The translations under genes were made by a program, and so were the position numbers. Of a DNA stretch of 31,587 nt, positions 10,889 through 21,352 are shown piece after piece. Every line of letters starts with the position of its first letter. Positions within the stretch are counted from its first letter, which is position 1. Source of the DNA: Paramacrobiotus richtersi. Its lineage: Eukaryota > Tardigrada > Eutardigrada > Parachela > Macrobiotidae. The stretch covers positions 1 to 31,587 of the forward strand of contig JAQGAU010000302.1 in the NCBI GenBank assembly GCA_034698045.1, read 5' to 3'. The notes beneath the pieces are model-generated. The model was given only the letters and a program-made list of their open reading frames with translations. It did not search any database and was not told the DNA's origin.

Positions 10889-11914
10889 TTATCCGGTCGA
10901 GCAAAACGCAAACTTCGGAACCGGTGCAAGCAAAGCACTTCGCAAATCCTTCAGTGCCAATGCAAACAGAATCGGATCCATAACAGACTGCAGAGCAAAC
11001 AACAATGCCATAACGTGATATCCCAGCGGCGAATCAACGTTAACAAAACTGGCAACGGTATAGAAAGTGACATTCGGCGCCCAACAGACAAGAATACTCA
11101 TAGTCAACATAGTCGTAATAACAAACGCTCGATGTCGATCGTCATGCAGGCTGGATGATCTCCGGGTGGCAGCTGTACTGTTTGTTCCTACTTTCCCCCC
11201 GCGTTCTTCACTCACATGTACAGGAGCCCCGGGGCGGGAGCTAACCGCCGAAAAAAGTTGTCTCGTAGAAAATCTGACCCTTTGCCGTTCTTTCTGTTTG
11301 AACAAGAGATAGGGATACGTCAACAAAATCAACGACACCGGCATCACATAGACGACAAACTGCACCACCATGTTCCATTCATACTGTGCTGCTCCGTTCA
11401 ACATACACCGATGATCCGTATACGGCAGGCGATAAAACAGCGCATCTTGGACGATTCCCGGCAGACAGATCACGTGCACATAACCCCAAAGAACAATTAC
11501 CGCAAACAAGGCAGCTCGGCAGTTGTGATGGTTCTTGAAGAAAACCGGAAAGGTCACGGCCAGTAGTCGATTCATGCTGATCAGCGCGTGGGAATGAATG
11601 GTCATGGCACCGAGTGCTGATAGGGAATAAGTGTAGACGTTGCAGGCGGTGTTGCTTAACGGCCATGTGGGGTAGACGTTGTTGACAATGTCCAATGGGT
11701 TGTTCAGGACGGAATACAGGAGATTTGTTAGGAGAAGGTTCCCGAGGTAAACGTTAAACGGTGTCCGTAGATTCTTGTTTATAGCGAAGATAGCAAGGAA
11801 ATAACCGTTTAAAATGATCGCTATGGGAGAGATGATCAGAACGCTCCCAGGTGTAAATGACCAGGTAAGCAGTGATTCATTCGTGGAAGTCTTTGAAGTT
11901 TTGTTGTTATCCAT
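10889..11914 (-). CDS. GPCR copy 2: intact orphan rhodopsin-like receptor
   Basis: Single-exon gene of 341 residues. I start at the ATG at 11914 rather than at the upstream TTG, because copy 4 has its ATG at the same place. The N-terminus carries two sequons (Asn4, Asn12). Seven transmembrane segments follow, with Asn36 (1.50), Cys91 and Cys170 as the TM3-ECL2 disulfide pair, CWAP 277-280 and DPILF 312-316. Two class A hallmarks are changed: position 2.50 is Asn64 rather than Asp, and the DRY motif reads Asn115-Arg116-Leu117. TM7 has DPxxF in place of NPxxY. Loop 3 is long and basic. It is expected at the plasma membrane, coupling to G proteins; ligand unknown. It belongs to a local array of four copies and is most like copy 4 (58 of 70 identical over residues 51-120). 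Confidence 0.9.
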   Translation of the reverse strand: MDNNKTSKTSTNESLLTWSFTPGSVLIISPIAIILNGYFLAIFAINKNLRTPFNVYLGNLLLTNLLYSVLNNPLDIVNNVYPTWPLSNTACNVYTYSLSALGAMTIHSHALISMNRLLAVTFPVFFKNHHNCRAALFAVIVLWGYVHVICLPGIVQDALFYRLPYTDHRCMLNGAAQYEWNMVVQFVVYVMPVSLILLTYPYLLFKQKERQRVRFSTRQLFSAVSSRPGAPVHVSEERGGKVGTNSTAATRRSSSLHDDRHRAFVITTMLTMSILVCWAPNVTFYTVASFVNVDSPLGYHVMALLFALQSVMDPILFALALKDLRSALLAPVPKFAFCSTG

Positions 11915-13497
11915 TACAAAACTCTCCAAACTGAAAATCGGAATACAGCGGAGCTGTCAAACAGATTGATGGGCTCTCAATAAACACATATCCAAGGAAT
12001 TGTTGCAGATATGACCTTGCACAACAGTAGACAAAAGCGATTAAATAATATAGTATTTTGCAGAGAGGATGTACGTGGCAGAGATATCTTGCTCAACTTC
12101 CGCTCTGACGTCTCTTGTTGCGGCTGTTGTCTTTCACGGAGAAACAATGCATTACTCGTTATACTTTCATAAGCTATTCAGTTCTTCAGAGAAACGCTAG
12201 CCAACTAACGCGAATGGTACACTACACGTGGGCGTGTAGGCACGCAAGGTATCCGGGTGTTGACAATTACTCAGAGTTGGAGATACTGCAAACAAAGTGG
12301 CTTTTCAACTGTAAACCTTGCTGCAGGAAGTGCCAGGGGAAGTGTTCGAAACTGGTATCGAGACTGGTATCAAAAAGAATATCCGACCGTAGGGAATTGG
12401 GTGCAATTTGTCACATCAATAAGCCTCATTTTTTGTCATTGCTATATCACAAGAGTGCATAACCCGGCATCCTGGGACTTCAACAACCGGTCGTACGAAT
12501 ATAACAGAACTGAAACAAATTGAAAACGGACGTAGCCAGTTAAACGTAACTTAATGCCTTCCAGTTTCACGGTCATGCACCAGCAAAAACTTGGAGGAAA
12601 AAACACTTTCAGAATTTCAGCATTCGCTTTCTCTATGCAGTAGAACCGTTTGTTATAAATTTGAACAGCAATTTTTTTTTATTTTTAGCATGTTTTGCGC
12701 AGCCCGATTCAGGGACATGTGAAAAGTACTTCCGCTGCGCACATCTGTGGCTACCTGGTCTAGTAAGACAATGCGCGTGACAAAGTGGTGCACTTGAATC
12801 TAATCTCTGGGATTATTAATTTAGTATGATGGCATCGTCTTAGTATCAAGTATCCTTGATATCACAGGTTTCAGTACAGGTACTGATTGGCATAGCCGAT
12901 TCTGTAACTTCTCTGCCTTTTGGATCGATGACGTCTGCAAACGTCCAGCAGTATATAGCTGTAGTTGCTTGTTAGAAGCAAGATGCCGTTTTCCAAGAGC
13001 GAATCCATCGAGTCCATTCTGTGCTCGTTAAATTTGGTGGTACTGTAAACGGTAAATGTGTCAACATCACCTGTATGTTTTATACAATAAAGAATAAGAT
13101 TATACTACACTATGGTGTTAATTTTACCAGCCACCGGTTGACCAATGTACGGGTAAAATATCGATGTAGTTGAGAAGCTATATAGTCCACATTGAGCTGC
13201 AATTCAGGTAACTGTTTAATTTCCGGTGGATACGGGTACGGGTGCAGAAGTAATGTGACTGCGAGTTGTAGAAAATCACAGCTCAAAATAAATGAAATCT
13301 TGAAATTATGACACACTCGTGATGTAATAGTGGCAACTGTGTCCAAAAAAGCGACTGCGACAAGCAACGAGCCTTACCAGATCTTAGCAAAGGCTGTTGA
13401 CCCTTGCTGTACTTCTGTAGCGTTTCTTCGCACGTCAAAATGGCACTTCGAGATCCTAAATATTGTTGGCTCTTTGATCTGTATAATAGGAACGCAG
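11915..13497. other. Upstream region of GPCR copy 2, partly duplicated upstream of copy 4
   Basis: No gene is convincingly supported. 12118-12275 matches 23221-23360, and 12838-12905 matches 23703-23775, so this DNA was copied together with the receptor. A 21-codon ATG frame at 12983-13048 is followed by AATAAA at 13086-13091; it could be the end of a plus-strand transcript, but this is weak. Confidence 0.45.
12118..12275 (-). promoter_or_regulatory. Duplicated upstream block of GPCR copy 2
   Basis: Lies about 200-360 bases before the ATG on the minus strand. It shares with 23221-23360 the blocks GCTGTTGTC, TCACGxAGAA, TTTCATA, TCAGTTCTT and GTGGGCGxxTAGGCACG in the same order and near-equal spacing. 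It may contain the promoter, or may only mark the extent of the duplication. Confidence 0.5.
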
Positions 13498-14564
13498 TCA
13501 ACAGGCACTTAGTAGATTCTTATCCATTTTAACCCCTTTGGTTGAAAAGATCTTCCATCGCGTTCTTTCGTAAGGATGAAGAAGCTCCCGGCGGAGATCC
13601 TTCAGCGCAAAGGCAAACAAAATCGGATCCATAACGGACTGCGCTGCAAACAACAGTGCCATAACCTGAAGCAGCGTGGGTGAGTCGGTGCCACTTACGA
13701 ATCCCGCAACCGTATAAAAGGTCACATTGGGCGCCCAACAGATCAAAATACTCAGCGTTAGCAGCGTGGTCACACCAAAAACGTTACTCTCCGGTGACGA
13801 CAGCGACATTCGGCGAACCGAATCATCCTCGTCAGAGGTTTTCTCCGCTGATGATCATACGGAACTGCTGTTACTTTTGTACTTCGTGACCATGACAATC
13901 TTGAAGTTAGTTTTCTATTTTTCATCAGAATGTAGGGATAACTCACTAGGATGAAGGATACCGGAGTAACGTATAAAGTGAACTGAACAACAGTATTCCA
14001 TTCGAACTGGGCGGCTCCCTTTACTGCACAATGATTTAGACAAGAGGTTGGTCTATGCAACGAATCCCGCACGATACCCGGTAAGCACACAACATGGACG
14101 TAAATCCACAAAATTACAACAGCGAAAAACGAGTTATTTAAGGTATGGTAGGACCTGTAATGAAGAGGAAAGGTGACCACCCAAAGACGGTTTAACGTAA
14201 TTAAAACATGTGAATTGACCGTCATGGCACCTAGTGCAGATAAGGAATAAATGTGAAGATCACAGGCTGCAGCTCCCAACGGCCATGCTTGAAATACCCC
14301 ATTCACAATTCCCAGTGGATTATTCAGAACACTGTAGAAGTACAGCAGATTTTCAAGGACGAGGTTTCCGAGGTAAATGTTAAATGCGGTGTAGGGAGCC
14401 TTCTTTGTCGCGAAAAGAATGAAAAAGTATCCATTTAGCACGATGGAGCTTGGGCAGATGATCAGCTCGCTAACTGGAGTGAACGTCCATTGTTGTACAT
14501 GTATTATGCAGGCGGTGCTGTTTGTTGGAAGGAGCGTTGCATTCGTACCATAGCTGAAAGTCAT
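13498..14564 (-). pseudogene. GPCR copy 3: divergent receptor with a frameshift in loop 3
   Basis: The ATG at 14564 opens TM1 to TM5 (frame ending 13770). TM6 and TM7 (CWAPN, DPILF, LKDLR) lie in another frame, 13809-13498. That frame is open upstream only to a TGA at 13857-13855, so the shift falls between 13855 and 13770 in intracellular loop 3. The span is one base short of a multiple of three, consistent with one lost base (or two gained). This copy is the most divergent. TM2 contains two extra residues (LLYFYSVLNN where the others read LLYSVLNN), and the conserved NNPLD is NNPLG. The TM3 end is LNRLWVVTFP, and both disulfide cysteines are kept. No intron of normal size explains the frame change. 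Likely a pseudogene; a one-base assembly error is the alternative. Confidence 0.75.
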
Positions 14565-14882
14565 CACGAAGTTTTTCTTGTCACCTGATGCATACCTTTA
14601 CATAGCTACTGCCGGTGTGAAGCTTCTGTGTGTTACATTCTCTGGATCACTGCAGCAAATTAGCAATTACTCGAATTATTTCAATCCCCAGAATCAGGAT
14701 TCGAGAAAGCTGTCTCTTCTTCTGTTGCACATAGCTCGTTAATGACCTTCTCTTGACATCCGAATAAGATTATTACACAAGGGATTGTAATCAGAGCGTA
14801 TTACTTGCCATGTGATCACTGTGCAGCAGTGTTTCGACAGCAGTATAAATGCTACGCGAACCCTTGGGATCCTCAGCAGATT

Positions 14883-15434
14883 ATGCCAACTGATCAATAC
14901 GGCATAATGCCTAAATTGAAGACACTCAAGAATATCCACACAAGTAAAAACGATCTTGGTACGTCCTGTCAAGAGCGTAGCCGCTCGGAAAGGTGGAATG
15001 CGACCGGACAGCTTGACTGCCTGTCCCTGGCGGAAGAGAAGGCCTTCATTCTACAATGCTACTGCAGCAGGCACATTAGACTATCATTCTGTCGGTACAC
15101 ATCCGTAAAGCGGACCGGGCAGCGGAAATGGAATTTCGTGTTGGGCGGATTAACCGAGGGACACCTGTTCCCGCCCATAACCTTTGAGAGCATTCCATCC
15201 TGTTTTCCTGAATTCATACCATCAATGAGTTTGTTTCTGGAAGGTAAGTTGGAACTAGGCAACGGGAAGAGCGCACTATGCAGCTGCTTTCTCGCAAAGA
15301 AACACTGTAAAACTAGCTCCGAAACGCTAGCTGCAATATGTGTAGTGCTCAATGGTCATGACTGTAAAAGACTGGGCGAACTCTTCTCGGTTTTGTTTTT
15401 GTGGAGATTGTTACTTTATGCAGTACTGTCATAA
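14883..15434 (+). CDS. Doubtful ORF, 183 residues, no recognised domain
   Basis: The longest plus-strand open frame outside recognised genes; it is also open for 26 codons upstream of this first ATG. It encodes a Cys- and Lys-rich sequence with no signal peptide, transmembrane segment or familiar motif. A strong splice donor (GGAAG|gtaagt at 15244) lies inside it, so if transcribed the real exon may end there. Chance is a serious alternative; a frame this long is uncommon but not impossible in 31 kb. Confidence 0.22.
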   Translation: MPTDQYGIMPKLKTLKNIHTSKNDLGTSCQERSRSERWNATGQLDCLSLAEEKAFILQCYCSRHIRLSFCRYTSVKRTGQRKWNFVLGGLTEGHLFPPITFESIPSCFPEFIPSMSLFLEGKLELGNGKSALCSCFLAKKHCKTSSETLAAICVVLNGHDCKRLGELFSVLFLWRLLLYAVLS

Positions 15435-15983
15435 GCCGGTCCAAATGTGAGATATTTTTCTTAATTTTGTCGGGTATATTCGTATACAGCGCTAGCTTAT
15501 GCCCATCGTTCCTCCTATATTCTATGACTCGCATGACGTCAAGTACCAAGGCACCTGTTAAAGCCACAGATTAGGGGAAAAAAACAGAAAAACGTAGAAT
15601 AATCGCTTTGTCGCACTCTGGTAAAGCTGTGAAACTGGAATTGCAACACAACAGTCACCAAAGAGGGTACAGAGTCCGAAGTGCGGCAGGCAGATTTGAC
15701 AGTGTTTGTGAAAATGTACGGTATATCTAGTGGTGTAATATATGCTTTTGTGCAACAGGCTGCAGTAGCACCTGATATCTGGATTAAGCAATCAAATAAA
15801 CAGACGAAACATAGTAATGTACTTGTTAATTATTTAGAAGTAGTTATTATTATGCTGCTGTGCGCTTTCGGCTGCTGGGAAACAGAGTCTCGCCAGATTT
15901 CAACCGAACTATGCATGAATATTGTACTTATGTTGCATTTACCAGATGCGGACGCAAAAGCAAAACTTTTGATCTAGAGCGGT

Positions 15984-16035
15984 TTGCAAAGCACTTCCTG
16001 ATTTTATTACAGGATAACATTTGATATGATCGTTT
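15984..16035 (+). promoter_or_regulatory. Upstream block shared with the Lar-like gene
   Basis: About 330 bases before the collagen start codon. It aligns with 24638-24695, about 285 bases before the Lar-like gene start, sharing TTGCAAAGCA, ACAGGATAA and TTGATATGATCGTT. It belongs to the duplicated 5' module of the two genes and may be a promoter or enhancer element; function is inferred only from conservation and position. Confidence 0.5.
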
Positions 16036-16361
16036 CGCTGAGACCGATAGGTGCATAGATCATGATAGATGGGTTTGTTACATCGTGATTTATATACACC
16101 ACACTAAAAGTGCCCTGGAGCGAATGTTAAGTGTTCCGATTTATCAGGCTAAGAATCGGTTACTTAAGACCGGCCGAATATAGGATAAGCTTGATAAGAT
16201 CGGGCGCAATTTGTTTTTCGAACAAGTAAGCTAGCAAAATCACTGCAGTGTATAACTCAGAGAAGGTTCTCTAGCGTATTACGAAGTCGGTCCTTAAGAA
16301 ACAGCCTACAAAACCGAATCACAGCGAGAATATCGGAGGCGGAACCTTGAAGTTTGACTTC

Positions 16362-17975
16362 ATGGTGTGGCGGCACAGTATGGGTTTTCCAGTACTGGCG
16401 ATGATGCATTTTATTGTTTGTTATGGTACCAGTCAGGTAAAGACACGGCACAACAGACTAACAATATGTACTGTACATAACATTTTTAATTTGAAGAAGA
16501 ACTTGTTTCCAGGCTACATCGGAGATGCGTGGTAACTATGCACCGAGAATCTAAAATAAATCATTTGCTCGTAATAAGTCAGTTATTATTGCTTTCGATA
16601 GTTTTTCCGTGCGAAAAACTTCAAGGAATAGTACCTACTGTCAAACACATATACGCAACTTGTCTGCTATATAACGTTAGTAGTTCAAAACTCTTTCCAT
16701 AACAGCAACCAATAAGTGTGCCCTATATATTTTTAATCCGCTAAGTTTTCAACGGTCTCTCAATTTCCACAATTTGATTCGTTATAATTAATGAATTCAG
16801 CGTATTACAGCTAGGTCGAGGTGAGCCGAAAGTAACTAAAATATTACTGTTCTAACTTTTGCAGGAGTTCCGGGGCCCAAAGGAGAGCCAGGTTTTGCAG
16901 GTACCGTATTTACTCGAATAAACGTTAACGACTATTATGTTTACGACGGGACCGAAGAATATGTCGCAGCATACGCGCTTTACTTTACAAAATATATGTG
17001 TTGTCTTAATATCAAAAAAGCCATCCATATCATATAGCTGCATGGCCATCGCGTAACTTGCTACGCGTAATTAAGCACATGATTATTCTATACATTCGTT
17101 TCCGGATAGGTTTACCAGGACGGCCAGGATACGCAGGACTACCTGGACTTCCGGGTAAACCATAAGACACTTAGTCGAAACTGGAACAAAATATATCAAA
17201 CTGATAAAATAGCACATACAGTAGTTACCTTCTGATTGAAGAGAAACTGTTAATTAAACTCCATTGTTCTGTGTGGAATTATAGGAGCAAAAGGTGAGGA
17301 AGGATATCCCGCACTTACAGATAAGATGGGAAGAACGTAACACAAATGGTTCTTACACCTAACGTACGATACAGGCGACATTGGGCTTCCCGGATTACCT
17401 GGATTTCCAGGTGTGTAAGAAAGTAGGAGAACTTTCAAGAAAGTGCTCCAGCATGTCAAATTGACTTTAATGGCAAGGTGACGTAACAGTGATGGCGTCA
17501 GAATTGCTACGACAGTTACATTACTGTTCTCTACTAGATATACTGTAGTAGAGCGGGAGAGCAAAAAGGTGGCTACTTCGTTGCTTACCCATGAGAGTAA
17601 TCCGGATCGAGGCACTACAGAGTCGACAGCTTAGATCAAATTTTGCTTCCTTCCAGGAACACCGGGTCTCCCACTGACAGGTACATACACCGCAAAGTAC
17701 GCCAGCTCATTTGGAAAATCTCTATTTTGCTTTGTGGGCAGGAGAGAGTCTAGAAACGTTTAAGCAAGGTAAATATGCCGGTAACTTTTTCTGTCTTGTA
17801 CGTTGCAATTTTTCCGGCTTCAGAGATCGTGGAAAGTCTTCGTCGAGGACTACAGGGACCTCCACAATCAAACGCAACAGCAGAGAACCAGGTCAGTAAT
17901 CTGCGTCGAACGCTCATGTTTGTTGTCCGGCATTTCCAAAGCTACACACCACTCGTTTGGCCAAGGGGCTCCTGA
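16362..17975 (+). CDS. Mini collagen IV-like gene, module 1 (truncated NC1)
   Basis: Exons: 16362-16436 (signal peptide, phase 0 end), 16513-16531, 16865-16900, 17110-17154, 17285-17293 (9 bases), 17375-17410, 17657-17680 and 17824-17975. All later junctions are phase 1, splitting a glycine codon as G|GN except at the last (G|AG, Glu). They add to 396 bases, 131 residues. After MVWRHSMGFPVLAMMHFIVC come a 6-residue linker and 16 Gly-X-Y triplets (residues 32-79), then the start of a collagen IV NC1 (C4) domain. Compared with module 2 the NC1 is decayed: VVRHSQS is VVRHFQS, the CPEG cysteine is replaced by Trp, and a TGA ends it after about 50 residues, with AATAAA 22 bases later. Without a complete NC1 it should not trimerise as collagen IV does. 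It may be a short secreted variant or a relic skipped in favour of module 2. Confidence 0.65.
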
Positions 17976-17996
17976 GCAGCTGCATCCGCTGATAAG

Positions 17997-18002
17997 AATA
18001 AA
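17997..18002 (+). terminator. Candidate poly(A) signal AATAAA after collagen module 1
   Basis: Canonical hexamer 22 bases after the TGA at 17973-17975 and just before the first exon of module 2. It could let module 1 be expressed as a separate short transcript. Confidence 0.45.
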
Positions 18003-18056
18003 GCCGTGCGCCTTGATACATACATAATACACTTGATAGAAAACTTTTGCTTTCAG

Positions 18057-21000
18057 GCACAATCGGATGTTACCGGTAACTCTGCACACGGCGGAATCCG
18101 GGCATCTTTTGTTAGTATTTTATTGCCAACATAATATATGTTTTCTCGTATTGTTAGCAGCCTGTCCGTGCAAAGATGTAGTTCGCGGAATTCCTGGAAT
18201 CCCTGGACTACCAGGTGCGTACGCTGGGTACTCCAGACGCTCTCTCCATAATAGCAAGCACAGTAACACGTTTCGCTGTTTTTCTTCTGCAACGTGTTCA
18301 AAGGTCATCCAATTTATCCACCAAAAGCAGTTACAGTACCGTGTTATAACTCAATTATACACATGGAGCCGAAAGTAGGTCAAATCATCCTTGCGCTGTT
18401 TGCAGGAGCTCCGGGACCAAAAGGTAAGGTACAGTGCCCCTAAGTGCACTCAGGTAAAGTATCAGTGAAACCCTGCCGGCATCCTGAAAACAGTACGTCG
18501 ATTCGATTCGTATCCTGTTCGTAACCAAACCAACCAGACTGGTGAACCGCAAAGTGGCCAAAAAATTGCCGCCCCATAATTATTTTTTTAAACGACACAA
18601 TATGTAGCGTAGTAAGCGTACTGATTACTATATAGGGTTGTACGCGTAAGAAGAAAAAGCTCGGTCTTCGATTCATTTGGCCGGGGTTTGGTTTCCTTCA
18701 TGATTTTAATTTATTAATCGATAAATTGATAGAATATCATGCACTTTGCAGTGCATGTACACGCTTTTTTGTGGTTAGGTGGATGGGGAGTGCCAGGACT
18801 TCCAGGTAAATCATGGGACGCTTTGTGAAAGCTGGAATAAATCATATTAAGCAGTTGTGTACAGTGTACTACACCGCTTATTTAGGGTTGACAAAAAGCT
18901 GATTGTTAAACACCATTGTTCTTTCTGAAATAATAGGAACGAAAGGTAAGAAACGGATCTCCAGGAGCAAAAGATATAACCGGACAGAATATAAAATGTC
19001 GTGGATCCATAAAGAAGAAAGCGGTTTCGCGCTGGGCTGTACAGGAGCGAGCGTTAACTGATGGCTCTGCACTGAATTCAAAACTGCAAACATCGATAGA
19101 AGTAATTTCATATAAACTGGTTAATAAGGTTTGTTTGACATTTTCTTAGGTTCACAAGGACTCCCAGGTAACCATCACACGTATACCGTGTGTCAACCAT
19201 GTTACCAGATGGAATGCACAGATGCCACGGCATACATACATATTTTAATTGAGTATTATGTGCTCATCTAACAACCGGCCATCTCACACATGAACGATAT
19301 CGATACACAGTCTGCGATACTCATCCATGAATAGATTTGTATATCGACAGGAGTACCAGGCCTGCCCGGAGCACCTGGATTTCCCGGTAAATTACTGGAA
19401 ACTGCATATGAATTAGACTAATGTAAAACATATCAAATAGCTGAATACCACGTATCCTTCTCATTTTGATCGGCTGAAAACCTTGTCATAAAACGGTCCA
19501 AGTCCGCTTGATTGTTTTTTTTTAAATATAGGAACGAAAGGTAAACAGCGATATCCAGGATCTGAAGATGAGTCATGAGACAACAAGAACAAGCTAGAAA
19601 CTGTACTCAATACCCAATGTTTACAACAGGGGATAGTGGAACTCCTCCACGATTTTCAGGTGGGTATAAGGTCTGCAGAGTGTTTTCCGAATTATTGGCA
19701 TGATGCGTGCTATTGTATGCAGCTTTGTACGTCCCAGTTTGAGAACAGTTTCGTTAAGTAACGTGGACGAAGTTTGTTTTTAAACTGTGATGTATACTTG
19801 AGCTTTTTGTGTGTAGTGGGCAGGCCCTTACATTGTAACATTAGAACACCAAGGATCATCAGTATATCTGATTTGTGGACATTTTCACCAGGATGACCTG
19901 GGACTCACAATTATAGCGTTTGGCGGAGTATAAACTTCTATAACGTAGTTGTGAAGTGGCTCAATACCACACAACTAACTTTACAGCTGGACTTCATTTG
20001 TTTTTTTAAAAGTAATCCACAGCCAGTACAGATCCGCAAGATGTGGGCAAATATTGCTTCCTTATAGATGGCCTGCGTTCAGGACTACTGGTACCTCCAC
20101 AGTCAAACCCGGGAACAAACAGCCAAATCACAAATTTAAACCGACCATCCATGTACGTTGTCCGGCATTCACAAAGCTCCACACCTCCCGCATGCCCGGA
20201 AGGGTCCGAACAACTCTGGACCGGATACTCATTCGTGGCATCGGCTGGCAAGGATAGAGCACTGCGCGATGTGGATCTCGGTAAGGTTGTGTGCCTTTTT
20301 TGTGGTGATACCGTATGTAGTTTGCACTGCATTCCGTACGGTTTTCTGGTTCATCGCTTCGAAACAGGAACTCGGGGAAGATTTCAAAAGAGTATGAATC
20401 GAGTAGTTCATTTTTGGCCAAAGTGGCTGTGTCGTATGCGTCAAGAAACTGGCAAAACTTATCAGGCAAAGTGGCGGCACACATTCAATGACACACATTC
20501 AATGTACGCAACGATGAACTGCAGCTTCTTGGTGCTCAACCGCAGCTGATATAGTCTCCCCGTTGTCCCATATAAACTGAGCAATTTTGTCCTTTTGTTG
20601 TAGAAGATATTATGTATATTCTGCGAAATAACAAATGGTGTATGAAACGACACGAACACTAGTAGTTGTGCGCACACGTTTTGCCATCTGTAAAAACCAA
20701 GACGTACACTTATTTGTGCGTGTGCATTCCCGTTTTTGTTCAGATTCCAGCATCTCTTGTCTACCGAAATTCACCAAGACCCCACTATATTGTGAAGTGG
20801 GAGAAACCTGCTCGGAACCTTCCTCGAGAACGTACTGGCTGTCAGATTTAACTCTGACGAACGCAGCCGGCCGCTGTGTGGTATGCCACACCTCCAACCC
20901 ATCCATTGCGGTGCACAGCCAATCGGCCGACGTGCCGCAGTGCCCTTCAGGATGGAGTGAACTGTGGACTGGATACAGTTTCGTGCCGGTGCGTTGATAA

Positions 21001-21352
21001 CAAATTAATACTGTGGTGTTGAAGTTTATCGATTTTATCTAAGCAGAAGCCCTTTGGTTACCATCTGGCGAGTCCGGGATCCTGTTTGGCCAAGTTCAAG
21101 CGACATCCGTTGATCATGTGTTCCGGTGGCTCGAGTCGGTGTGCTGTTGACGGTATATTCAAGTTCTCTCGTAATTACAAAGACTCATCACAGACAAGGG
21201 CGACTGTCTCTTTAGATTCTGCAGCAACATGGTTGGCTATTTCATCATGGAATACGGAAATTCAGGGGCCTGCTGATGACGAGGAGAGTCGGGCTGCAAA
21301 TATTAGTCGATGCCGAGCGTGTATGAAGGATACCATTCCCGAACGCGCATAA
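18057..21352 (+). CDS. Mini collagen IV-like gene, module 2 (complete NC1)
   Basis: Exons: 18057-18075, 18161-18214, 18406-18423, 18779-18805, 18937-18945 (9 bases), 19150-19167, 19351-19386, 19532-19540 (9 bases), 19630-19659, 20068-20280, 20744-20988, 21047-21352. Spliced to signal exon 16362-16436 they total 1059 bases, 352 residues. Order: signal peptide, a 7S-like ACPCKD segment (residues 32-37), 18 uninterrupted Gly-X-Y triplets (41-94), then a double C4/NC1 domain with HSQS, CPEG, CLPKF, CVVC in the first half and HSQS, CPSGW, GYSF, GSCLAKF, SRCRACMK in the second. All 12 NC1 cysteines are present. The length fits short-chain collagens with collagen IV-type NC1 rather than basement-membrane collagen IV, whose helix is over a thousand residues. 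An ATG at 18067 could be an alternative start (also in frame, same length), but its N-terminus is less like a signal peptide. Expected role: secreted trimeric matrix protein. Confidence 0.75.
19892..19916 (+). other. Dead collagen exon (stop codon in a copy of the module 1 24-base exon)
   Basis: The acceptor ...ttcaccag is followed by a sequence aligning with exon 17657-17680 (GAACACCGGG... versus GATGACCTGGG...). In the phase-1 collagen frame it reads GGA TGA, a stop at 19894-19896. Because flanking exons are all phase 1, skipping it keeps the frame. I therefore leave it out of the module 2 model. Confidence 0.5.

Larger units (their letters stand above)
14565..16361. other. Intergenic between GPCR copy 3 and the collagen gene
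   Basis: Contains one doubtful reading frame (listed separately) and the conserved upstream block of the collagen gene at 15984-16035. Nothing else is supported. A shorter plus-strand frame at 15681-15977 has no recognisable features and is treated as chance. Confidence 0.35.

Noticed and set aside
12983-13048. 21-codon ATG frame followed by AATAAA
   Set aside because: Too short to support without transcript evidence; mentioned only in the intergenic entry.
13849-13890. Mini-intron in loop 3 explaining the frame change of GPCR copy 3
   Set aside because: The only GT-AG pair fitting is about 27 bases, too short to splice, and does not change the frame.
18067-18214. ATG at 18067 as an independent start of collagen module 2
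   Set aside because: It keeps the frame, but the exon 18057-18075 plus donor is a clear copy of 16513-16531, and the predicted N-terminus is a poor signal peptide. Kept only as an alternative.
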